From assembly GCA_026874595.1 (NCBI GenBank), contig CM049317.1, positions 66,506,618 through 66,570,617 on the forward strand: a stretch of DNA of 64,000 nt, given 5' to 3'. A model generated the notes under the pieces. It was not told the origin of the DNA, did not search any database, and was given only the letters and a program-made list of their open reading frames with translations. A program made the position numbers and the translations under genes. This stretch comes from Sipunculus nudus. Lineage: Eukaryota; Annelida; Sipuncula; Golfingiida; Sipunculidae. The first letter of the stretch is position 1. Every line of letters starts with the position of its first letter. Positions 13,096 through 25,429 of this stretch are shown here, piece by piece.

Positions 13096-13709
13096 TGTTT
13101 CTGTAGCTACACAAACACACACACACGCAAGCATATCTATAAACTGAAAGTAACATGACTGCACCCAAATACACACTCATGTCTGATATCGTGCATACAT
13201 GATACTGATATACACTCACAATCCATGCATGCTCAAGTTGGCAAAATTAGGCCACTGAAAGCCAGTATACGTGAATTATTGTTATTAGTTTACGTATGAC
13301 CATATTCTGTTAAGTAGTTCCTTATTCGCGACATTACAATAAAAGTTATAGAAAGATTTCAAAGAAATGTATACCAGAGGTTTCTTTTGAACTGTCTAAG
13401 CTTATTAAATGTTAGATTGAGCAAGATCAATTTCACATTCGTATGATCTTTTCTTTAGGACGGGGGTTATTTGTCTCTTTGTCTGTGCACATGTGTGTCA
13501 AGTTCCTTATACTTGCTACTGACACCTGTTGGTGTAGTTTGGTACAAAACGGTGTTCAGCCGTATAAAAATCTGTGTTGTTATGCACCTTTTGCGGATAA
13601 ATACTGATGGAAACCCCGACCCGGGCGAATTCGAACGGGACCTGTCCCATCGTAAGAACAGGCAATGTGCTGCTACTTACAATATGGCATATACACGAAA
13701 TTATTGATT

Positions 13710-14235
13710 CGTTGGTTGTCCTTCAGTCCTTCCATGCCATAAGCGTTGAAAATACAACCTTTGTTAAACTTATAATTTATAAACGTTTTAACATGACCTT
13801 GTTGTGATTTTTTTTTCTGCGCAACGCCGTTCTGAGTATAAAAATTCGAAAATTCGTAATAACGCAGCAAATGTTTCGAGATGAACCTTCAAGTTATCAG
13901 GCTTTAACAACGACGACAAAAAAATCCTCGTGAGACGAGAGAAATATTATTACATTTTGGGGATTCCACATAAAAATCATAGATATATTATCATGTTTGT
14001 TTATGCGCATATCCTTGAAGAGACAGAATGAAAAGCACATAAACGACAGAAATGCATACAATTTTACACAGACCCATGAACCAACACAAATACCCGCGCA
14101 TATAAGCCCAATGACCATTCTATTCAACAACAAATCAAGAGGGCCTAAACCCCTTAAACCAACATAAGTGATGTTAATTTTCAAACATCTTGCACACCAC
14201 TGGAAGGATCGGGGCAACGCCTCTGACACACCTTC
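13710..14235. other. Intergenic, nothing recognised
   Basis: The minus-strand ORF at 13897-14229 has no recognisable domain. Confidence 0.5.
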
Positions 14236-14239
14236 ACTA

Positions 14240-14990
14240 TATACAAATGAATGGGGTAATAGTGTTGTAGGGGGTGTTGTTCAGGGTAGTGAGTATGGTA
14301 GGAGTGTTGTAGCGGGGTGCTGTAATTGGTAGTGCATGGTATGGAAGTGTTGTAAGTGGTGCTGTAATGGGTAGTGAGTGGGATGGGAGTGTTGTAGTGG
14401 GTGTTGTTATGGGTAGTGAGTGGGGTGGGAGTGTTGTAGTGGGTGTCGTAAATGGCAGTGAGTGGGTGGGAGTGTTGTAGAGGGTGTTGTAATGGAGAGT
14501 AAATGGGATGTGTGTTGTAAGTGGTATTGTAATTGGTAGTGAGATGGATTGGAGTGTTGAAAGTGCTGTTGTAATTGGGTAATGAGTGAGATTGGAGTGT
14601 TGTGGCGGGGGCTGTTATGGATCGTGAGTGGGACGGGAGTGTTGTTAGGGGTTTTGTAATGGGTAGTTAGTTGGGTGAGAGTGTTGTAGCGGGGTGCTGT
14701 AATGGTTAGTAAGTCGGCTGAGAGTGTTTAAGTGTGGTGCTGTAATGGTTAGTGATTGGCGTGGAGTTCTATTAGCGGTGTGTTGTAATGGGTAGTGAGT
14801 GGGGTCGGAGTGTTGTAGCGGATACTTAACTGGGTTGGAGTTAAGTAGCGGGTAGTGAGCTTGGTGGGATTTTACTAACGAGTTGTGAGTGGGATGGGAG
14901 CATTGTACCATATATTGAGAGGAGTTAGGATGTTTTAACGGATATTGTCCGGGATAGAAGTGTTGTAACGGGAAGTGAGTGTGCCGTGAA
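14240..14990. repeat. Degenerate ~45 bp minisatellite (VNTR)
   Basis: About 16 diverged copies of a G/T-rich unit (GGGAGTGTTGTAGTGGGTGT + TGTAATGGGTAGTGAGTG). Open frames on either strand are a by-product of the repeat. It lies ~700 bp before the lectin gene's first known exon. Confidence 0.8.
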
Positions 14991-14994
14991 ATTT

Positions 14995-15642
14995 AGAGGG
15001 CAGTAAGTGAAATATCTATCAAAATACAAGAATGTTTTCCACAGGAACAGAATGACCTCTATGTCTTGTGAGGGAATTATTGTTTTCGCTGTTTCATCTC
15101 CCACAGCCCCTTAATATTAACATCACTGGCCTTGTGTGGCGATGGTGTTGTTATATATATAGCAAATAGATCCTAACGGAACAAACAGAATGCCTAATAT
15201 AAAAGTGCCTGTTACGCGTCGGAGTAATAAATATGTGTGTATGAAGGTTAGATGGTGAAAACGACGTATTAGAAAAAAAATAATTTGGCGATGCATGTGC
15301 AATTAACTGACTCCTCAGAATCCAAGTAGAATATAACAGACAGGATTGATAAAAGAAACATGTTTCCCTGAGAAAAGCCTTTTGCCAATCCAGCAGAGGA
15401 GCCGTGAGATTGTTCATGTCAACCTAACCCAGACTGAGCGGTCTGCAGGGTAACGTTCGTGTTACCCTGGTGGGAGATTATCTGTGCGTCATAACCCATG
15501 AGTTTTGAAACTCTAGACAGTACAACTTTAAAGCGCCTTCCAAGCTAAAGGAACAAAGATCTTAAAGGCTACTACCAAAACTACTCCAAATTTGTTTTAC
15601 GTCAGCCCTAGTTGACTAACAAGGTTATTACATCTTTTACAG
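14995..15642. other. Upstream region of the lectin gene
   Basis: No TATA box or CpG-rich promoter was identified. A pyrimidine-rich AG at its right end hints that transcription starts further upstream. Confidence 0.4.
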
Positions 15643-15743
15643 AGCGCTTCAAATTCGGAGAAAAACAGGAGTTTAAATGATGAATCTTGCAATTATATTC
15701 ACTGCCTGTTTGCTGTTGACTGGTTATGCGGATGCTTTCGCTG
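15643..15743 (+). CDS. Exon 1: signal peptide
   Basis: The coding part starts at ATG 15677, directly preceded by an in-frame TAA; a second ATG follows immediately. Twenty-two codons give a short N-region, a hydrophobic core ([12 protein letters not shown]) and small residues ADAFA suiting signal peptidase. The donor GTAAGT begins at 15744, phase 1. The 34 nt upstream start after a pyrimidine-rich AG (TTACATCTTTTACAG, AG at 15641-15642), so this may be a second exon with a non-coding first exon further upstream; no TATA box was seen within 200 bp. Confidence 0.75.
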
Positions 15744-18700
15744 GTAAGTGCAGATATAAGACGGATATAAGACTATTATTTCTACATACAAAATTACACA
15801 TATTTACACAGTAAATCTTCAGTAAAATCTTGATTTTTAAGAATAAATACAGGTTCTTATCACAACACATACATATCATACTTTTAGGGATCATTTCTAG
15901 TATGTATGATAAGAAAATCAGACAAAAACATACAGGATATTTTTTTAATCTTTATAAACGGGGGGGGGGGGAGGTCAAAGTTAAACTAAACCCTCCATAT
16001 TTCAATAAAGATCTTTGGCGCCGAGTCGGACGACTAGGAATTGCAAAGGGTGTTATATAACAAGTGACCTTTCCACTTCCTTTCTTCTGCAATCAACCAG
16101 CTTAGCTTACATAATTTATTGTTTGTCAACATTGACATAATTATAATGTTTAGTGCAAGCTAGTAGATAAATAAGCTCATATATCAGTCATGTCGCCCTT
16201 ATAAGAAATTTTCTTAACAGAAATTACCTACCTAGTATAGGTACGCAGAGTAAGTAAGAAATCACATATAAATAGGTAGGTAAAAAGCTGGCTGTAGGGG
16301 GCTTAGTATCATTTAAAATTCAAATAAAACTTTCATTTTTAACTTTTGAACCACTAGGTTATTTAGTATATATTCCCTAGCCAATATACATGTATTGTCG
16401 ACCGTATAATTCATCATTAAAAAAATAGCTTTTATTTTAACTTTAAGAAGATGTAACAGAGGATATTAACTTTAAGAAGATGTAACAGAGGATATTAACT
16501 TTAAGAAGATGTAACAGAGGATATTAGAAGGTTCTAAATTTTTTCTAAAAATCTAAAAATCGATACATAAAAGGGCTCATTTTTTTATTATCTATATGCT
16601 AAAGCTATATTTAACCAAAGTAGTCTGTATATCGGCATACACACACACATATATACACACAAACATTTAAGAATGTATTTTTTTTCAGTATCATTTACAA
16701 AATTTCCAATCAGAAGAATCACTGCTGGTCTCTTGATAATGCTGAAGTCAAACATTGCATGATAATTATATATTATCATTAGATCTTTCGGATTTCAGGT
16801 TTTATATTTTCTAGTCTACTTATAATTGGAAGTAATTACCTCATTACCTCATTATAAAGACGTTATATATTTTGAGCGATTATCATAATTTCAGTTCCAG
16901 CTTGGGGCCTTACACACCGTATATGGACCGATGATCACACACATCACTTCCTCACTTTTTGTCATCTTTTTCATGTTTCTAACAAAATTAATTAGAAAAT
17001 ATTTTCCTTTGCATATGCTTACCTAATGAGGAATAATTGGTTATATAATCTATACACTCAATCGATCATGTTTCGCCCGAACAATCATCGATGTAATCGA
17101 TTGACTAACATTCAGTGTTCTTATTGAAGAATTGTTTTTGATTCATGACGCACATTGGGCCAATCTTAAAAATGAATGATAATCTCATCGGAACGTTAAC
17201 ATATTTGGTATTTGTCTGGATAAACAGTAATTGGATACATGTATTATTACGTCATTAGAGTAGAAAGAATTTCACACGTGTCACAGGTGTCGGGTTCAAG
17301 TCAGAGTCCTTGAGGTTCGAGTCCAAGTTCAAGTCCAACACTAATCTTACTATTCAAAAAAGGGATATTAAGTTTACGAGTGCCCTTTACTTGAATTTTA
17401 ATTACGTTGAGCCACTGATACACAGCTACAGCTTGTAGGTAAGGTCTTATTTTTTTGTTATATACTATTAGGAACTCACCCATATACACAATCATTATAT
17501 AATATATGACACAGTTTTCTTATCTATTGGATTCGAGATGGACTCGGCCTGATTTCTTGAGTCCTTACCTCCAAGTCCGAGTACAAGTCCGAGTCAAGGA
17601 CCCTCGAGTCCAAGTCTGGGTCCGAGTGCTTAAAAATAACTAGGATCCGGTCTTGAGTCCTATATTACTAGCATGTTCATTTGTATAAAGAACTGAATGT
17701 TTCCAATAATAATAGGGATATAAAACTAAGTGTTTAGTTATAACACATATTACAGAAAAATGATTGAACAGTGATAAAATGTAGGAGATTACAGTCTATA
17801 TAAATGCAGTAAAATATAAGAAAATGTTGGAGAATTTTTAGTTCATAGGAAAATGTAGGAAATACAAGAAATAAGAAAAATGACTGGGAGCTCTGCATCC
17901 TTGTGTGTTTAAAGACGGACCACCACTTCCATTGTCGAATAAGACATCCCCAACGTATTCATCTGAGAAAAACAATAAAACAATAATAAAATAAAATATG
18001 GTAATAGAGAGTTTTCCACACATATTACGACATCTTTGACAAAGACACTATTATGTCTGTCTTGAACCACACTGGACTCTCACTTGACCATAATGGTAAT
18101 ACACTGAGGACACTTAGTGTTCGGGGCCATTATTTGGACAAATAAAGATCGTAATTGTTTTTTCTTTTATATTGATAAATGTGAAAAAATCGTATTATAG
18201 TATCCGATATGTCATGTTTTTTTTACCAATAATGACTTACTCGAAATAACACAGCGGAGGACCGTTATGCCCAGTGCACATGCTTGTGATAAAGAACTTT
18301 TATACGTTTAATTTACACATTTTAAAATTGTGCAACCACTTCCATAAAATAAATTCTTAAATATTAGATTGTAGATTGCAGATAGAAAATAAGCTCTTAT
18401 GATTATATTTTATTTTTCTCCAGACCACCTCTACTTCCTGGTTTTACAAACGGAAAATGATACAGAGGCCGAGGCAGAAAATGTGGACTGTATCATCCTA
18501 GGGACCAATGGTAGTTCTCCAGCATACAGATTCAGCGGCAAACTACCCAGAGGGAAGTGAGTATTGTACACACAAACGTACATACCACTTAAGTTAGATA
18601 CCCTGAAAGAAATGCTAATGACGCCAGCTATAGTTACTTTTTGAGGCTACGTTTGCTAAGAAAGTTTATTGCCAGTTTAAGGTTTAATTGTTTAAATATT

Positions 18701-20967
18701 CATATTACACAGGATGCGATGGAGTGTGCCTTCCTCCACCACAAAAACGCCATTAAAATAATAATAATAATAAAAATAATAATAATAATAACGAAAAATG
18801 CCAATATTGATCAAAATAATACTATTTATAATAATAATAATATTCCCAAAAACAAATTGTTAATATTGCAGGAAACGAGCGCTTGAAGTTGAGATTCCCT
18901 CAAGGCTAGGAGACCCAAAGGAAGTGCGGCTGTTTTTGAATTCCGCACAAAAAAACGACACGTGGGGGTTGGAACAGGTAGGGGTAAGATTAATTGTAAT
19001 AGGATCTATATGTTTATAAATTTAGTGTTTATATATTTTTGTCCGTTACTCGGGAGATATATTCGGCCCTGATGGGTTCGGATAAATTGCTGTATCGCAA
19101 TATTATGTCCATTTGCATATTATTCGCAATTTACTTGCTTTGTATTGATGACTTGAATCTATACGCTGTTATATTGACTGAATTTCTTTTCATTTTTTAA
19201 ATATTATTAAATGGTAATATTTAAATACATAAAAACAAATTTGCGCGTAACAGCGACCATCTATATACGCAATCTCTGATGAACCAACAACAAAATCCGG
19301 ATACAGGATGATTAAAACATTAATCAATTGATTAATAAATTACAACATAAATTATTAAAGACACGTATGTTTCTATTACTTGCTGTTATCGTAGCAAAAT
19401 TGTAGAAACATTTATAACCCTTATATATCGAAATCGACCCTTATAGATTGGAACTTTTCTATGTGTGGTGATACATTGAAGTGAATTATTTTGCTGGAAT
19501 CTAATAGTCTTAGACTATTACTTTACTAAAGAATAAATGTTAGCTAGCATTTAAAGTGATTTTTAAGATTCCTCTATTTGTTAGTATATTACAACCTGAA
19601 ATTGTTTGTCATGAATGGAATGTCCACAAACACGGTGGTGTCACGGTATATAAAAAGATGTTGCATTCGGAAGCACTAGTGTTCATGGTAAACACGAAAT
19701 AGAAAGCCGCGTGCACGATATAAGTGCGTTCCAAACCATCTTTGAAATACGAAGGAAGTTATGGACTGGAGATCCAAATCCGGGACGGTTTAATGTTGCT
19801 GACAGGGGTCTTAAAACTCGCTAATCAATAGCAAAGGGAGATGCTCCAGAGGGGAAATGAGTGAATGTTTTGTTACGTAAATATAATAAAAATGCTAAAT
19901 GAACATTAATTCTTTTTTAAACGTTTGAGATTTTTTAAATCTTTTTAAAAAAATTAAACTAAAATTCTTCCATTGGATGAATGAAATTACTGCCTGATAC
20001 TTAGATAAATAGTTATAGTTAATCAGTTAATGGGAGGAAATTTTGGATGTTTGGTGGGTCATATATTTCTTATTCATGTCGTCTCTTTTGTCTTTTGGAT
20101 GTGCATGTTACCGTTACGGATCAAGGATTTTGTCAAGGGGGTTACAGTTTACAGGAAGAATGAATAATATCAGGGGATTTATCCGTAAAATATGGGAAAC
20201 TGGAAAAAATGCAATATTCCCCGTGGGGCAGGTTAAAACCCCTAAACCTCCTTAGATTCGCCCTGTGTTACTAAATCTAAACTACTTTTTCAGGGACTGC
20301 TCATCCGTAAAGATGACGGAGAGACATGGTCGTTTGATTGCCATGTAGCAGAACATCTGTCAAGCTGTCAAGTCAAGAACATGGAAACTGTGACACTGCG
20401 GCTCCGTGAGTCTGTTGTTTTCTGTCTTACATACTCAAAAACTCCTTCAACAACATGCTTTAATCTCTTTATCCTTTGCTGAGAAGAACTATACCATGTA
20501 TTACATAGGTTTCTGGGTTTCCGTCCCGTTCTGACCGTTATCACCCTTACAGGCTCATGGAAAAAGACTTTAATACACAGATGCAAACTCTGTGTGAAAG
20601 CAGTGAATAGGCTTTGGTCATGTTTGAGAATATAGATAGTATAACCTATCACGGTTTGTATGCTTGGGTTGTAACATAAGCAAACATTCGTGCACCGTGT
20701 TAACGCAGTTTTCTGGTCTATTTTTTATCAAAGGGTTCAAGCCTTATTTTTAGTTAATAGACATCAGCAATCGGAATAAGCCTATTTATTTAGGCGTCAC
20801 GGTTAAGTTGTATATATGCTACATACCTACACGTATTTCCTGAATTGGCACGCCTACTTATATGGTACACACAGATACATATTGATTTAGAACTGTTTTA
20901 AAGAAATAACGCTACAGGTTGGGCAGGTATGAAAGAACAGAACTAGAGCAAAATATCGTTATATATA

Positions 20968-21026
<59 letters not shown>

Positions 21027-21604
21027 TTTACCCTGGTAATTTACAAATCTGATTTATTCTTATTTTCTGATGTTGAAATATAGAAAAACTATTTAACATA
21101 TAGTAAGTATCACTAATACTGATTGTTTCTCCTTATAAATTCGTTTAAACTAGGATTGCGTTCCCGTCTTGTATCCTTCACTACTGATATACATGTTCCA
21201 TATAATTATGTTTATTAAATATATTGAATATTTATTTGCACATATATTTGCATATATTATTATATTATTCTAAAATATTAATATAACGTTGTACTGATAT
21301 TATTGGTATTGTAACTATTATATTTTCTCTAACCATATGGTACAGTTAACAATTGTGGCAGAGCAGGCATTCTTCAGAACTTGGCTCTTAACAGATCTGC
21401 GTTCCAGTCATCAAGCTGGCATAACACGGATTATCCAGCTAGTACATGTTTTGACGGGGTCAGGTAAGCGCTTTAAATTACAACATTTAAAGCTGAGTTA
21501 GATACGGTATTTAAATATAATTTTTATAATTCAAATGTAATTGTTATAAAACAATTTTTTTTCACACACTGAACCCTACGCCAATACACCGTTCATGAAT
21601 AGCT

Positions 21605-21681
<77 letters not shown>

Positions 21682-24600
21682 CACCTCGATAAAGTGGTCT
21701 TATTTGGTCGCACTCACAATACCACCTGGATGTGAGTATATCGTATGCATTTCTAGCCATTACAAGTATCTCTATTATTTTGGTATTATTGAAGTTTATT
21801 TTATTTTTATTCAAAATTTTTATTTAGTTTTAAGTATTTGATTATTTATGTATTAATTAATTTTCCCCCACATTTATCTTTTTTTTCAATCTTTTATTAC
21901 TATATGGATTACTATTCAGAGTTTATTTTTATTGCTTAGTTTGTATTTATAGTACTTGACGCTATTTATGTAAAATTTGCATGTTGGATCTTTGGGCCTG
22001 AATTAAATTTGTTCTGTACTGTTGTAATCTAACCAAAGTATCTTATAGAGAGCAAAAAGGAAATGGGATTGTGGACAACTGAGAATTATTTTCAGGTGAT
22101 CGATAAAGAGAGATGGTTGAAACGGCAAGTTTTTATATATATTATAATAATACTACTTTCATGTTCATGCACATGGCACCCTTGGCAACTTGGAACAGGT
22201 AACAATTCATAGCGTAAACATAACATTGTGAAATTACTTTGCTTCTTTCCTCAAATATTTCAAGCAAATCCTGTTTTTATGTGGGCTCTAAGACAGGAAC
22301 CACCACAGAGTTACCCCCCCCCCCCCGAAAATTACCAAAGAACATAGAGGAAAAAATACCCCTAGATATTTACCCCCTAAGATAAAGAACAACGGGATAA
22401 TTACCCCTCTGGTATATACCCTCCCACCCGAGTTTAACTTGTAACATATACAAAACGATACTTCATGTCTGAACATCTATAAGATAATTGACGGAGGTCG
22501 CATAGGACTTTGATCATGGAATTTCTCGATGGCCATGCCTTGGATATGCACGGATATTTCTCCATAAATATAGCGATATATTAAATAATTTGTCAATTGG
22601 CATCAGTCGACAACTACGATATTGTTTCAAGCAGATAGTAGTTTTTTTACTCGGAATCAAGGCCGTAGTTCAACCCTTTACAATAGTATTTATAACAAAA
22701 TCCCATTTATAAAACAAAATTACCATATTATTGTTCTATTTTGATTTATAATAGTTTGAAAAGTCAGGAAGTATGCGCTTTTCAGCTTTAAAAAAAAATG
22801 ACTTAAAAATGTGTCCTAAGGCACCGACTATAATAAGTGTTTGATTTGCGTTCTTTTTTATTCCTATACGCCAATTGACAAAGGAGAGGGGGTCACTGTA
22901 TACCATAACTTTGTTGTCTAATGGTTAGTTTAAAAAGATATTTTTTCATCAAACTAGATTAATATCATCTTTATTGCTTGTTTAGATTAACTTCAATTAT
23001 TGATATATTTTTCAGGCCAAATGGTAATGTTCATAGTCCGTCATGTTGCCATACTGAACGAGCCCCAGGCTCCTGGTTAGCGGCAGATTTTGGAGTTACT
23101 CAAAACGTCGGGGCAGTGGTTCTAGTGACAAGACACGATTGGAATTGTAAGTACTGCAATTCCAGTTTTATATTTTAATCAAGGTATTGTAGGAAAAATC
23201 AAACCCCCGCAAGGGTGATCCTTATATAACTTTGCTGTGTAGATCTACACACCTGGTGCGGTAAAACAACTTCATCCCAGGTCAACTACAGTACAAAACA
23301 AACCACTAAGCCCTATAAATAGCTCTTTTATAATAACATATTCGTACAAATGGCACTGAATCCTTCAAATTAACATTTTTGAATGGTCATCTAGATTACA
23401 TTAATATCAATGAGTGTTCCTTGAGTGATTTCCTAATCCTATACGAAATTTCAACAAATTATGGGCAAAACGTGTTCCCGCATATTTGCCAACAGAAAAA
23501 CTTTGGGCCAAGTATAACAGGTCTCGCCACTTGGCTGAGTTATAGGAATAGTTACTTTAAAAAAAAATATAAGTCCCGCCGATTTTCTTTAAATTTTGCA
23601 TTTGACTGGGAAATAATTATAGCTGCTGTGTGATCAGTGAGTACAAATTGTGGCATTTCTTACTTTAACAATGAGTAAAGTTAGCAAAAGTTTTAATTAT
23701 AAATTACTTGTTTATATTCACTCCGTTTCTCTGACGAAGATCTTATTTCCCCCAGGTGTTGACGACAGTTAACTTGTATTAAATGTTTGAAAGAAAAATA
23801 CTAACAAATAAACAAACTAGCGGACAGCGGAACTTGAACGACTAAAGTGGATTTTCAATTTCAGTGCCATACGATTTTGAATTATCGGTCGGTCAGATTT
23901 TCTCGACCACAAATGGAATACTTGATGGAGAATTGTGTTATAAACAAAAGCCCCGTATTGACCCCGGAGCTGGCGTCTTCGTGTGTGAAAAGCCGTTGTC
24001 AGGACGATACGTGATGTTTAAACAACTGCAAAATGAATACTTGAACATATGTGAAATGGAAGGTAAACTTGTCCCATTCAGTCTTATCAAATATATAAAA
24101 GAAAAAAGTACGCTTGTTGCAATTTAATATATTAAAATAAGTGTTTTAGATGCAACTGATTTACATATCAATTGTTATGATATATAGGATTAATGAAAAA
24201 TAAAGAATATATATTGCATTTTTAAATATTTCAATGTATAAAGTTATTGCTATTATTGAATAAGGTTATAGAAATTCTGTTTAACATGCCTGATTAAAAT
24301 TTAATATAGGCCTACACCAGGAGCATCTTCTCTCAAACATTTCTTAGATCGGAGGGAGATTGGACACATGTATACAATTAAATATTGCAGGGAATACTCA
24401 TAATTATTTTCATAATACTTTATATCTGCTCTGTGTGCTTCCATCAACCGTTACAATATAGCTCTTTATATTAAATTAGCATTTTTTGTTACCATTAAAT
24501 AAGCCAATAACACCTGCTACACCTGTTATCAAAACTCAGGAACATCAGTAAAACCTATCAACCTGTTCTTGAAACAATAGACTCTTCCACTGAGTCCCGT

Positions 24601-25248
24601 TCGTTGTCTTTGACCCCTTGTTTACAACTGCCACTTTGGCCCAACTCGAAAATACGAAACCAGTTTCGTTTACAGGAAACCGGTTCTGTATGCTTACGCC
24701 TTGTATTCATAAATGGACGGTTTTAGTATAAGTATACACATTATGATATCATCGTTAATTATTAATATAATTCAATGAATCAATTATGAAAATATTATCA
24801 AAAGTTATAGATTTATGCCTGGGCACTTTGAGACCTAGTGAGAGCATTATTGATTGTAACTGGCAAATTTGCATTGCAATTATGATAAAAAGTAGACTGT
24901 TCTCTGTGTCCATTAACATTTCAAACTGTGAAAGATATAGACATACGGAAAACGGGCGTCGCGTCTCATCTTTAGAGACAGCAGATTAAAGTAGAGAATA
25001 TTCCATTCAAAACACTTCTGAAAGACTGTTTATACTTCATCCATTGCTTATTTAACTCTAACAGACTAACGGTATCAATTAAAATAAAGTTGCACTTCTT
25101 AGGCTCAAATGCCGACATCATGACAGTGAATTTATTGATTGGACGGTTTTGCCGAAACCGAAACCAAAACGATCTTGTTCCTAATTTTGTAGAATGGTTC
25201 TCACATTTGAGAAAAAAAACCTGTTGTTAGAAATAAATGCAAGGTAAA

Positions 25249-25314
<66 letters not shown>

Positions 25315-25376
25315 TCAGGTGGACCCTGGTTCGTGGAACGGAGTATTGCATATTAGGAAGCAGTATATACTCTATC

Positions 25377-25429
<53 letters not shown>

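Noticed and set aside
20368-20652. 94-codon minus-strand ORF
   Set aside because: It overlaps exon 4 antisense and extends into intron; no domain.
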